From Kribbella amoyensis (GTDB taxonomy: Bacteria > Actinomycetota > Actinomycetes > Propionibacteriales > Kribbellaceae): a DNA stretch of 64,000 bases. Where the stretch lies: the NCBI RefSeq assembly GCF_007828865.1, contig NZ_VIVK01000001.1, positions 1,860,001 to 1,924,000 on the forward strand, written 5' to 3'. The notes below the pieces were generated by a model that saw nothing but the letters and a program-made list of their open reading frames with translations, made no database searches and was not told the DNA's origin. Positions 51,145 to 59,550 of the stretch are shown in pieces; within the stretch, counting starts at the first letter, position 1, and every line of letters starts with the position of its first letter. Made by a program: the position numbers and the translations under genes.

Positions 51145-52907
51145 GCCGACTCCTCCTCGAGGGTTGGCTCGTCTTCACGGGTGACCACCGCGCGGTACCG
51201 CGGGTTGTCGTGCACCAGGTCGTGGTGAGTGCCGACGGCATCGACCTGGCCGTCGGGCACGAACACGACCCGCTCGGCCCGGTCCAGCATCAGCGGGCTG
51301 GACGTGAACACCACCGTCGTCCGGCCGGCCCGCAACGCCCGCAGGCTGTCCGCGATCCGCGCCTCGGTGTGCGCGTCCACCGCACTCGTCGGCTCGTCCA
51401 GCACCAGCACGGTCGGGTCCACGTACAGCGACCGGGCCAGGGCGATCCGCTGCCGCTGTCCACCGGACAGGGAGCGGCCCCGCTCGGTCAGGACCGCCCG
51501 CATCGGGTCGGTCTCACCGGACGGCAGCGTCTGCCGCAGGACGTCGAGGATGTCGGCACACTGCGCCGCGTCCAGGGCGGCCTCGGGCGTCACCGCCCCG
51601 CTCGCCGGTACGTCGAACAGGTCGCTGACCGTGCCGGAGAGCAGTACCGGGTCCTTGTCCTGCACGAGCACCGCGGTCCGCGCGGACTCGAGCGGGAGCC
51701 GGTCGAGCTCGACCCCGTCGACCAGGACCGAGGCGTCGTCCGGATTCGCCTCCGGGCTGTGACCGCCGATCCGGTCGGCCAGCCGGCCACCCGCGTCGGG
51801 ATCGCCGCAGACCACGGCCGTGAAGCTGCCCGCGGGCACCATCAGCCCGGAGACCGGGTCGACCACGTCGCCCGACGGGAGCTCCGCCTCACTCGCCGCG
51901 AACTCCTCGTCGGTCCGGCGCAGCGACAGCACCCGGGCCGCCCGGCGCGCGGAGACCTTGGAGAAGATGAACGCGCTCGCCGTCTCCTCGAAGGTGTGCA
52001 GCGGGACGAGCATGAAGGTGATGAAGCCGTACGTGGTGACCAGCTCGCCGACGCTGATCTTGCCGTCCAGCACCAGCCGGACGCCGAACCACACCACGAC
52101 GACCAGGAACAGGCCGAACATCAGCACCTGCAACGCGGCGATCAGCGACCACATCCGGGCACTGCGGACCGCGCTGGCCCGGTACTCCTGGGAGGCCGCG
52201 CGGTAGCGGTCCAGGAACAGCTGCTCGCCACCGATGCCGCGGAGCACCCGCAGACCGGCGACGGTGTCGGCGGCCAGCTCGGTGGCCCGGCCGCCCTTCG
52301 CCCGCTGGACGTCGGCCCGGCGCTCGGCCGGACCCATCAGGGGCACGATCGAGAAGGCCAGCACCGGGACCGCGACCAGCACGACCAGGCCGAGCTGCGG
52401 TTCGTAGAAGAGCAGCCCGACGACGACGGCGAAACAGGTCAGCAGGGCCGCGGTGAAGCGGCCGAGCACCTCGACGAACCAGCCGATCTTCTCGACGTCG
52501 CCGCTGCTCACGGCGACCACCTCGCCGGCCGCGATCCGCCGGGTCAGCAACGAGCCGAGCTCGGAGGCCTTCCGGAACAGCAGTTGCTGCAGGCGCGACG
52601 CGGTACTGATCCAGTTGGTCACCACCGCGCGGTGGAAGAACGCGTCCGAGCCGGCCTTGGCCGCACCGAACGCGAGCAGCAGGACGCCGGCCAGCAGCAG
52701 CCGCGGCCAGGACTTGTCGATGACGGCCTGGACCGCCAGTCCGACCGCGACCGGGGCGGCCGCGATCCCGCTGAAGAACAGCAGGCCCCAGCCCACCGCG
52801 GCGAGCTGGCCGCGGAGCTGCTGGTGTTCGAGCCAGAGAATGAGACGAAGGCCGGACCGGGTGTCTGGCACACCGGGATCGGCGAACGGAATGAGGCGCA
52901 GCGACAT
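51141..52907 (-). CDS. ABC exporter half-transporter (degenerate Walker A, canonical signature)
   Basis: 588 residues from the ATG at 52907, which begins with the familiar RLIPFADPGVPDTRSG; an in-frame GTG at 52943 is less likely. Type I exporter membrane domain followed by an ATP-binding domain in which Walker A is VVCGDPDAGGRLADR (no Gly-Lys-Ser/Thr), while the signature SLSGGQRQRIALAR and Walker B TVLVLDEPTSAVD are normal. The H-loop His is replaced (VVFTSSPLML). Together with the following half-transporter this gives one catalytic site made from the partner Walker A and this signature motif. Confidence 0.9.
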   Translation of the reverse strand: MSLRLIPFADPGVPDTRSGLRLILWLEHQQLRGQLAAVGWGLLFFSGIAAAPVAVGLAVQAVIDKSWPRLLLAGVLLLAFGAAKAGSDAFFHRAVVTNWISTASRLQQLLFRKASELGSLLTRRIAAGEVVAVSSGDVEKIGWFVEVLGRFTAALLTCFAVVVGLLFYEPQLGLVVLVAVPVLAFSIVPLMGPAERRADVQRAKGGRATELAADTVAGLRVLRGIGGEQLFLDRYRAASQEYRASAVRSARMWSLIAALQVLMFGLFLVVVVWFGVRLVLDGKISVGELVTTYGFITFMLVPLHTFEETASAFIFSKVSARRAARVLSLRRTDEEFAASEAELPSGDVVDPVSGLMVPAGSFTAVVCGDPDAGGRLADRIGGHSPEANPDDASVLVDGVELDRLPLESARTAVLVQDKDPVLLSGTVSDLFDVPASGAVTPEAALDAAQCADILDVLRQTLPSGETDPMRAVLTERGRSLSGGQRQRIALARSLYVDPTVLVLDEPTSAVDAHTEARIADSLRALRAGRTTVVFTSSPLMLDRAERVVFVPDGQVDAVGTHHDLVHDNPRYRAVVTREDEPTLEEESA

Positions 52908-53114
52908 GACGTCCCAAAGGAGGAATAGAGGGGTTCGGGACACCTGACCAGGTGAACGTATCCAGGTTAGAAGGGTCCGTCAGGGGCCCGTCAAACCGAT
53001 TTCACCAGCCGGGCGCATCAGGCCCTGGGCCGGCGCCGCACCGGCTCGGAAACGTTCCCGGGAACGGCCCGCCAGGACGGGAGTACAGTCGCGACGGGCG
53101 AGCGGAGGAGGCAC

Positions 53115-54548
53115 ATGCGGGAGCTGACCAGGCGACGGCGACTGCTCGTGCTCGGCATCTGCTGCCTGAGCCTGTTCATCGTCGGCCTCGACTCCACGAT
53201 CGTGAACCTGGCGCTCCCCTCGATCCGGTCCGACCTGGACGCCTCGGTGCCCAAGCTGCAGTGGACCATCGACGCCTACACCTTGGTGATCGCGGCGTTG
53301 CTGATGGTGTCCGGCTCGACCGCGGACCGGATCGGCCGGCGGCGGACGTTCCAGGCCGGGCTGATGCTGTTCGGCTTCGGCTCGCTGCTGTGCGGGTTCG
53401 CGCCGACGGTGGACCTGCTGATCGCGTTCCGGATGCTGCAGGCCGTCGGCGGCTCGATGCTGAACCCGGTCGCGATGTCGATCATCACCAACACCTTCAC
53501 CGACCCGCGCGAACGGGCCCAGGCGATCGGCGTCTGGGGCGGTGTCGTCGGGCTGAGCATGGCGGTCGGCCCGGTCGTCGGCGGCACCCTGGTCGACGCG
53601 GCCGGCTGGCGGTACATCTTCTGGATCAACGTACCGGTGACGCTGATCGCGTTCGCGCTGACAGCGCTGTTCGTCCCGGAGTCCCGGGCCGCCGAACCAC
53701 GCCGGATCGACCCGGTCGGGCAGCTGCTGGTCGTGGTCCTGCTGGTCGGGCTCACCTATGGGATCATCGAGGGCCGGGCCGCCGGCTGGACGTCGCCGCT
53801 GATCGTCGGCTGCTTCACCCTCGCCGCGCTGGCCCTGGTCGCGCTCGTCCTGTACGAACGGCGCCGCGAGCAACCGCTGCTGGATCCACGGTTCTTCCGC
53901 AGCGCGCCGTTCTCGGGCGCGACGCTGATCGCGGTCGCCGGGTTCGCCGCGTTGGCGGGCTTCCTCTTCCTGAACTCGCTCTACCTGCAGGAGGTCCGCG
54001 GGTACTCCGCCCTGCACGCGGGCCTGCTGACCCTGCCGATGGCCGCGATGACGGTGGTGTTCGCGCCGTTGTCCGGATGGCTCGTCGGGCACCGCGGTCC
54101 GCGGCTGCCGTTGGTGGTTGCCGGGTGCATGCTCTGCGCGAGCGGGCTGGTCCTGTCCGGGCTGAGTACCAGTACGTCGCTCCCGGTGCTGCTCGGTGGG
54201 TATCTGCTCTTCGGGATCGGGTTCGGCATGGTCAACGCGCCGATCACCAACGCGGCCGTCTCCGGGATGCCGCGGTCCCAGGCCGGCGTGGCCGCCGCGA
54301 TCGCGTCGACCAGCCGTCAGGTGGGTGCGTCCCTCGGCGTCGCGATCGTCGGGACCGTGGTCACCGCGCGGCTGGTGGGTCCGCTCGAGACGGGGTTCGT
54401 CGAGGCCGCCCGGCCGTGCTGGATCATCATCGCCGGCTGCGGCCTGCTGGTCCTGGCCCTCGGCCTGCTCACGACCGGCCGCTGGGCCCGCGGTACGGCG
54501 GACGCGGTCGCCGCCGAGCTCGGCCGCCCCGCCGCGCAGGCCGCCTAG
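53115..54548 (+). CDS. MFS drug transporter, DHA2 (EmrB/QacA) family
   Basis: 477 residues with about 14 membrane segments. GGAGGAGG precedes the ATG. Early markers are VGLDSTIVNLALPSI (motif D1 of the 14-helix family) and motif A GSTADRIGRRRTFQAG; motif C-like GVVGLSMAVGPVVGGTLVDAAGWRYIFWINVP follows. These pumps exchange protons for lipophilic drugs or cations. Divergent from the ABC exporter operon, which suggests a shared export-related region. The TAG stop is nested in the same CTAG as the stop of the convergent RelA/SpoT gene. Confidence 0.92.
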   Translation: MRELTRRRRLLVLGICCLSLFIVGLDSTIVNLALPSIRSDLDASVPKLQWTIDAYTLVIAALLMVSGSTADRIGRRRTFQAGLMLFGFGSLLCGFAPTVDLLIAFRMLQAVGGSMLNPVAMSIITNTFTDPRERAQAIGVWGGVVGLSMAVGPVVGGTLVDAAGWRYIFWINVPVTLIAFALTALFVPESRAAEPRRIDPVGQLLVVVLLVGLTYGIIEGRAAGWTSPLIVGCFTLAALALVALVLYERRREQPLLDPRFFRSAPFSGATLIAVAGFAALAGFLFLNSLYLQEVRGYSALHAGLLTLPMAAMTVVFAPLSGWLVGHRGPRLPLVVAGCMLCASGLVLSGLSTSTSLPVLLGGYLLFGIGFGMVNAPITNAAVSGMPRSQAGVAAAIASTSRQVGASLGVAIVGTVVTARLVGPLETGFVEAARPCWIIIAGCGLLVLALGLLTTGRWARGTADAVAAELGRPAAQAA

Positions 54549-55567
54549 GGCTCGACCAAGCCGGCCCGGGCCAGTGCCTTGAGCCGGCCACGCAGGATCT
54601 TCTGCCGGCGTTCCTCCTCGGGGAAGAGGTCCACGTACTCGGTCCGGCGGGCGGCGAGCAGGTCGTCGTCGAGCCGGCGGACCGTCCCGGCCGGGAAGCG
54701 GTGCGTCATCGCCGCCTGGACCGCGGCGCTGTCGATCCCGCGCAGCAGATCGGTCAGCTGCTCCTCGGTGGTCACGCCGAGCCGGGCCAGGATGTCGAGG
54801 ATCCAGGCGTAGTGGTTCGTCTTGGCGTGCGGAGCGTCCGGGTACCGCCGGGTCAGGTACGTGATCAGCGTCGCCGGGGTCAGGTCCCGCGGGGGCTCGT
54901 CGATCCCGGTCGCGGCCAGCTCGCGGTACAGCCGGTCGATCTCGGTGAACTCGTTGTCCGCCAGCTCCATCAGCGCCGCCGCGAGCAGGAACCGCCGGTC
55001 GAACTCGGGTTTGCGGTCCGCCGGGATGTCCAGCTTGTACCGGATGTCGTGCTCGAACTCGGCCCACGCGTGCTGGACCGCGGTCCGGACCTGGATCTCC
55101 ATCGTCAGGTTCCGCAGCACGGCGTACTCGGGGAGCTCGCGGCGATGGGCGTTCAGCCGGACCAGGTAGTGCTTGCTCGCGTACCCGAACACGCCCTGGG
55201 CCCGGGTGTGCGCGCCCATGTCGGTGTGCTCGACGACCTCGAACTCGGCCTCGATCACCTCGCAGACCCGGTCCACCGCCTCGACCAGGAAGGTGATCAC
55301 CCGGGCCGCGACGAGATCGGTGATCTGGTTCAGCGGGTCGCCGTACTTCGGTTGGCCCGGTTGCTCCGAGTCCAGCTTGGACGCCTTGGCGAGGAACGAC
55401 TCCGGGTCCTTGGCCCGCGCGGTCGCGCTGAGGTAGTTGATGCCCTCTTCCTCGCCGATCAGCTCGTTGATCAGCGCTTCCAGCTTCCGGGCGCCACCGA
55501 CGTACTGCTGGTGCACACGCTCGTACTCCATCGCGGCCGGCCGCGCCCATTCCCGAGCCCCACCCAT
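54545..55567 (-). CDS. RelA/SpoT-domain (p)ppGpp synthetase-like protein
   Basis: 340 residues from the ATG at 55567 (alternative ATG 55531). Only the synthetase domain of the RelA/SpoT family is present: GDPLNQITDLVAARVITFLVEAVDRVCEVIE (the substrate-binding strand) and EIQVRTAVQHAWAEFEHDIRYK, the diagnostic 'EIQ.RT..Q..WAE.EH...YK' motif, around residues 165-187. There is no HD hydrolase domain, so it resembles small alarmone synthetases or the actinobacterial GTP-pyrophosphokinase-like group, with a ~150-residue unassigned C-terminal extension. Synthesis of (p)ppGpp is probable but not proved. Confidence 0.83.
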   Translation of the reverse strand: MGGAREWARPAAMEYERVHQQYVGGARKLEALINELIGEEEGINYLSATARAKDPESFLAKASKLDSEQPGQPKYGDPLNQITDLVAARVITFLVEAVDRVCEVIEAEFEVVEHTDMGAHTRAQGVFGYASKHYLVRLNAHRRELPEYAVLRNLTMEIQVRTAVQHAWAEFEHDIRYKLDIPADRKPEFDRRFLLAAALMELADNEFTEIDRLYRELAATGIDEPPRDLTPATLITYLTRRYPDAPHAKTNHYAWILDILARLGVTTEEQLTDLLRGIDSAAVQAAMTHRFPAGTVRRLDDDLLAARRTEYVDLFPEEERRQKILRGRLKALARAGLVEP

Positions 55568-55603
55568 GCGCCGACCATAGTGCCCCGGGCGGACCACCCC
55601 CTG

Positions 55604-55730
55604 ACTAGACGCGTCTAGCTCTTTCTAGGACTGAAGCTAGAAAGCTGTAGACACCTCTCGACGGGCTGTTGACGCGGCAGCGACACGGATCGGGTTCGCT
55701 AGCGAAATCTAAGGAAAACACTAGACGCGC
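55604..55730. promoter_or_regulatory. CTAG-rich control region upstream of the AAA ATPase
   Basis: CTAG occurs six times within about 130 bases, although it is a rare word in this DNA. Elements: the perfect palindrome CTAGACGCGTCTAG (55605-55618); CTTTCTAG (55621-55628) inverted as CTAGAAAG (55637-55644); the palindrome TTCGCTAGCGAA (55695-55706); and ACTAGACGCG twice (55604-55613, 55720-55729). The last copy lies just upstream of the predicted -10. Confidence 0.6.
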
Positions 55731-55733
55731 TCA

Positions 55734-55739
55734 TACAGT
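55734..55739 (+). promoter_or_regulatory. Predicted -10 of a leaderless AAA ATPase mRNA
   Basis: TACAGT is separated from the ATG at 55746 by six bases, and no Shine-Dalgarno precedes the gene. Confidence 0.45.
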
Positions 55740-55745
55740 GACAGC

Positions 55746-56939
55746 ATGGATCCGATCCGGAATCCCTATGCGCCCGGCGCCGGTCAGCGGCCGCCCGAGC
55801 TGGCCGGTCGCGACACCGAGGTACGGCAGTTCGAGGTGGTGCTCGAGCGGGTCGCGGCGGGCCGGCCGGAGCGGAGCCTGGTCCTCAGCGGGCTCCGCGG
55901 CGTCGGCAAGACGGTGCTGCTGAACACGTTGCGCAGCCAGGCCATCAAGCGGGCCTGGGGCACCGGCAAGCTGGAGGCCCGGCCGGACCAGAGCATCCGG
56001 CTGCCGATCGCGCAGGCGATGCACACCGCGATGCGTGAGCTCGGTCACCGGCACCGCGACGACGACCGGGTCGACGAGTTCAGCTCGGTGCTCAAGGCGT
56101 TCGCGCTGCGGACCGCGCAGAACGACCGCAAGGGTGTGCGCTGGCATCCGCCGGTCGACGTGGTCGCCGCGAAGGGCCGCGCGGACTCCGGTGACCTGGA
56201 GATGGACCTGATCGAACTGTTCACCGACGCGGCCGACCTGGCCGGCGACCTGTCCGTCGGGGTCGGCCTGTTCATCGACGAGATGCAGGACATCTCCGCC
56301 GACGACCTGTCCGCGCTCTGCGCCGCGTGTCACGAGATCTCCCAGCAGAGCGCGCCGCTGGTCGTGGTCGGCGCCGGGCTGCCGCACCTGCCCGCCGTCC
56401 TGTCCGCGAGCAAGTCGTACTCCGAGCGCCTGTTCCGCTACGTCCGGGTCGACCGACTCGCTCGCGAGGCCTGCGACCGGGCAGTGATGATCCCGGCCGA
56501 GAGCGAGGGCGTGTACTACGAGGACGAGGCGCTGGACGAGCTGTACGCCCAGACCGACGGGTACCCGTACTTCGTCCAGGCGTTCGCGCACGCCACCTGG
56601 GACCACGCCCCGACCAGCCCGATCACGATCAAGGACGTCGCCGTGGCCGGGCCGGAGGCGTCCGCCGAGCTCACCGTCGGCTTCTTCGGCTCCCGGTACG
56701 AACGGGCCACCCCGGCCGAGCGCGAGTACATGCGCGCGATGGCCGAACTGGGCGTCGACGTCGGCGACGGCGCGGTCCCGACCGCCGAGGTCGCCGGCAC
56801 CCTGAACCGCAAGCCGCAGTCCCTCTCCCCGGCCCGCGACGGCCTGATCAAGAAGGGCCTCGTCTTCTCCGCCGAACGCGGCACCGTGGCCTTCACCGTC
56901 CCGCACTTCGGCAAGTTCCTCCGCACCCGCACCGGCTGA
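55746..56939 (+). CDS. Orc1-like AAA ATPase with C-terminal winged helix
   Basis: 397 residues. N-terminal PELAGRDTEVRQFEVVL is the usual opening of Orc1/Cdc6-type AAA domains; Walker A is LSGLRGVGKTVLLNTL (~residues 48-63), Walker B VGLFIDEMQDISADDL (~175), sensor-1 VVVGAGLPHLP (~205). The C-terminal ~90 residues (ATPAEREYMRAMAEL ... TAEVAGTLNRKPQSLSPARDGLIKKGLV) form a winged-helix domain. Such proteins are common on actinobacterial chromosomes and in mobile elements; the role is not known. The CTAG-rich palindromic region upstream is probably its control or binding site. Confidence 0.8.
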   Translation: MDPIRNPYAPGAGQRPPELAGRDTEVRQFEVVLERVAAGRPERSLVLSGLRGVGKTVLLNTLRSQAIKRAWGTGKLEARPDQSIRLPIAQAMHTAMRELGHRHRDDDRVDEFSSVLKAFALRTAQNDRKGVRWHPPVDVVAAKGRADSGDLEMDLIELFTDAADLAGDLSVGVGLFIDEMQDISADDLSALCAACHEISQQSAPLVVVGAGLPHLPAVLSASKSYSERLFRYVRVDRLAREACDRAVMIPAESEGVYYEDEALDELYAQTDGYPYFVQAFAHATWDHAPTSPITIKDVAVAGPEASAELTVGFFGSRYERATPAEREYMRAMAELGVDVGDGAVPTAEVAGTLNRKPQSLSPARDGLIKKGLVFSAERGTVAFTVPHFGKFLRTRTG

Positions 56940-57014
56940 CCATCGGATCGATGGCTGCGGTGGCATGAAGTTGCACTTTCGTGATCTTGGCGGGAGTCGC
57001 TAGGGTGAATCGTC

Positions 57015-57872
57015 ATGACCACCGGGCGGAATGGGCGGCGCAGCAGCGCGTCTGCGCGTCGTCGTGCCCGGGGCCGGCACAGCCGGAAGAAGTCGTACAA
57101 GGCGCAGTGGTTCTCGGTGACCGCGCTGGCCGTGCTCGGCACGGTGATGGTGGTGCACCCGGACGCGACCGGCCGGCAGAGTCTCGCGGCGCAGTTCGGC
57201 GGCGAGGTGATGAGTGACCGGGCCGGCGCGCCGCTGCCGACGCCGTCGGCGACCCCGGTGCCGACACCGACCGCGAAGTTCACCCAGCCGTTGCGCCCGG
57301 CGCCGACGCTGACCCGGCAGCCGAAGCAGGCGAAGCCGAACGTGACCGTCTCGACCGGCCGGCTGGCCGTCGTCCCGGGGGCGAACGCGGCCACCGGGGT
57401 GAAGGACAAGCTGACCTACCGGGTCGAGATCGAGGAAGGGCTGTCGTTCAACGGCGCGGCGGTGGCGGCCACGATCCACAAGACGCTGACCGATCCGCGC
57501 GGCTGGCAGGCGATCCACCCGGTCAACTTCGAGCGCACCGACCGCCCGGACGCCGACCTGCGGGTGATCGTCGCCACCCCGACCCTGACCGACAAGCTGT
57601 GCCTGCCGCTCGACACCGGCGGTGAGGTGTCCTGCCGGGTCGACGACCGCGTCGTGCTGAACGCCAAGCGCTGGATGTACGCCGTCCCCGCCTACGCCGG
57701 CAACGTCGACCTGTACCGCAGCTACCTGGTGAACCACGAGGTCGGACACGCCCTCGGTCACGGCCACTCGACCTGCGGCAAGGCGAAGACGCCGGCCCCG
57801 GTGATGATGCAGCAGACGAAGGGGCTCGGCGGCTGCCTCCCGAACGCGTGGCCCACGATCAAGGCGACCTGA
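57015..57872 (+). CDS. DUF3152 secreted metzincin-like protein
   Basis: 285 residues. Basic N-terminus, one membrane or signal segment (AQWFSVTALAVLGTVMVVHP, ~residues 34-53), a Pro/Thr-rich linker, then the DUF3152 domain. This contains the zinc-protease motif HEVGHALGHGH beginning at His241, identical to the metzincin pattern HExxHxxGxxH, and four Cys (KLCLPL, VSCRVD, TCGKAK, GGCLPN) that could form two disulfides. DUF3152 has no established activity that I know of; the motif predicts an extracellular peptidase. A TAGGGT eight bases before the ATG could be a -10. Confidence 0.83.
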   Translation: MTTGRNGRRSSASARRRARGRHSRKKSYKAQWFSVTALAVLGTVMVVHPDATGRQSLAAQFGGEVMSDRAGAPLPTPSATPVPTPTAKFTQPLRPAPTLTRQPKQAKPNVTVSTGRLAVVPGANAATGVKDKLTYRVEIEEGLSFNGAAVAATIHKTLTDPRGWQAIHPVNFERTDRPDADLRVIVATPTLTDKLCLPLDTGGEVSCRVDDRVVLNAKRWMYAVPAYAGNVDLYRSYLVNHEVGHALGHGHSTCGKAKTPAPVMMQQTKGLGGCLPNAWPTIKAT

Positions 57873-57922
57873 CCCGGTCGGCGCGTGAGAACCTGGCAGG
57901 AGAGCGAGCCGAGGGAGCCCTG

Positions 57923-58759
57923 ATGTCGTCACCCCAGTTCCCCACCTACGGTCGTGGCGACGACCCGGACGAGTCGCCGCACGAGGAGCACTACGCCGCG
58001 CCCGCGCCGTACGGCCAGGGCACGTACAGTCACGGCGCCGAGCACCCCGGCTACGCAGAACCCCAGCAGCAACAACCGCAGCAACCACAGCCACCGCAGT
58101 ACGCACCGCCGCCCCAGTACGCGCAGCCGCAGCAGCCGCCGAGTCCGTACGCGCAACCGCCCGCCTATCGGCCCGGCGCCCCGTACGGCGCGCCCGCGCA
58201 ACCGCAGCCGCACGAGCTCCCGACGTACGGGCGTCCGCAGACGGCGGCTTCCCGTGATCCCCGAGCGGCCCGGGTTGTCCTGATCGCGGCGATCATCGCC
58301 GGGGTGTACGGACTGCTCGCGCTCAGCGTCCAGCGGGTCGCGCTCCGCGAGATCGCCCAGGCTCCCGGATCGCCGTTGAACCATCCGCTCCGCACCGACG
58401 TGATCGACACGGCCGGACAGCTCCTGCTCCTCGTCGTCGGGGGCGCCGCGCTCGGGCTGTGGCTGCGCGACCTGCTCGCCCGGCGGAAGGCCGCCCGGGC
58501 GATCGATCCGGTCGAGCTGGTCGGGCTCGGGCTGATCGGCGTCGCGCTGATCCCGCTGGTGATCTGGGCCGTGATGGTGCTGAGCACCGGCCTGGGCGCG
58601 GTCGACGACGCGGTCGACCGGCTGCCGACCGCGTACGGTTGGGGTGGCGTCGGGCTGCTCCTGCTCGCCGGCGGGTTCGCCCTCGGGTACCGCGAGCTCC
58701 GTCCCGAGGTCGCCAACCCGGTGGTACAGGCGGCCCCCGACCGGCCGCCCTGGGAATGA
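57923..58759 (+). CDS. Membrane protein with Pro/Gln/Tyr-rich N-terminus
   Basis: 278 residues from the ATG at 57923. Residues 1-130 are low-complexity, rich in Pro, Gln, Tyr and Ala (SPQFPTYGRGDDPDESPHEE, QYAPPPQYAQPQQPP), like many actinobacterial cell-surface or signalling membrane proteins. Then come four membrane helices (VVLIAAIIAGVYGLLALSV, LLLLVVGGAALGLWL, VGLGLIGVALIPLVIWAVM, GWGGVGLLLLAGGFALGY). Function unknown. The stop overlaps the start of the hydrolase (ATGA), so the two are co-translated. Confidence 0.72.
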   Translation: MSSPQFPTYGRGDDPDESPHEEHYAAPAPYGQGTYSHGAEHPGYAEPQQQQPQQPQPPQYAPPPQYAQPQQPPSPYAQPPAYRPGAPYGAPAQPQPHELPTYGRPQTAASRDPRAARVVLIAAIIAGVYGLLALSVQRVALREIAQAPGSPLNHPLRTDVIDTAGQLLLLVVGGAALGLWLRDLLARRKAARAIDPVELVGLGLIGVALIPLVIWAVMVLSTGLGAVDDAVDRLPTAYGWGGVGLLLLAGGFALGYRELRPEVANPVVQAAPDRPPWE

Positions 58760-59418
58760 CCGCGCCGGTCGTCCTGGTCCCGGGCCTCGGTCTCGGGCCG
58801 GAGTCGTACGCGCCGACGCTGCGCCACCTCGAGGTCGGGTACCAGGTGATCACGCTGCCCGGGTACGGCGAGAAGGCCGGGTCCGCCGACGACCTGCACA
58901 CCGAGACCCTCGCGGCCAGACTCGCCGATCAGCTGGACCGGCCGGCGGTCCTGGTCGGTCACTCGGCCGCCTGCCAGATCGTCGTCGAGGCCACCTTGCG
59001 CCGGCCGGGCGCGGTCAAGGCCCTCGTCCTGATCTCGCCGAGCGGCGACCTCACCGCTTCGAGCTGGCGCACCCTGGCCGGTCGCTGGGCCCGGTCGGCG
59101 CTGTGGGACCCGCCTCGGCTGATCCCGACCCTGGCCAAGCAGTACCACCGGACCGGCTTCGGTTCGATGGCGCGCGCGATGGAGGTCGCCCGGCAGTACG
59201 ACCTGGCCGCGGCCGCCGCGAAGCTCACCGTGCCGACCGTCGTCGTCCGCTCGGCCCACGACCGGTTGGCGCCGGCCCTGTGGACCCAGCAGGTCGCCGA
59301 CCGTACCGGCGGGGAGGCCTGGACGCTGCCGACCGGCTCCCACCTGCCGGTCCTCACCAACGGTCGAGAGCTCGCCGCGTTCATCCAGCGAGCAGCCGGT
59401 GTATACAAAACGCCGTAG
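58756..59418 (+). CDS. Alpha/beta-fold hydrolase
   Basis: 220 residues. PVVLVPGLGLGPESYAPTLRHL opens the fold with the oxyanion-hole region; the nucleophile is Ser in VLVGHSAACQIVVEATLR (GHSAA, ~residue 72); the acid Asp is in VVVRSAHDRLAP and the His in TGSHLPVLTN near residue 198. Triad order and size match small esterase/haloperoxidase-type hydrolases. Substrate unknown. Translationally coupled to the upstream membrane protein. Confidence 0.85.
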   Translation: MTAPVVLVPGLGLGPESYAPTLRHLEVGYQVITLPGYGEKAGSADDLHTETLAARLADQLDRPAVLVGHSAACQIVVEATLRRPGAVKALVLISPSGDLTASSWRTLAGRWARSALWDPPRLIPTLAKQYHRTGFGSMARAMEVARQYDLAAAAAKLTVPTVVVRSAHDRLAPALWTQQVADRTGGEAWTLPTGSHLPVLTNGRELAAFIQRAAGVYKTP

Positions 59419-59451
59419 GGGCTATCGTTGACGCGGTAACAACACATTTCC

Positions 59452-59545
59452 GCGGGAGCTCACACCGATCTGTGGGCTGAGAGGGCGACGAGCTGGGTCG
59501 CCGACCGCCTGAACCTGACCGGGTAATGCCGGCGTAGGGAGCAGG
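59452..59545 (+). ncRNA. TPP (thiamine pyrophosphate) riboswitch
   Basis: Classic THI-box pieces in order: GCGGGAGCTCACACC, then CTGAGAGGG (59478-59486), a variable P3-type stem (GCGACGAGCTGGGTCGC), ACCGCCTGAACCTGACCGGGT and AATGCCGGCGTAGGGA (59525-59540). The ATG of the CytX-like transporter follows within 10 bases, so the fold probably hides the ribosome-binding site (GGGAGCAGG) when TPP binds. Confidence 0.93.
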
Positions 59546-59550
59546 TCACG

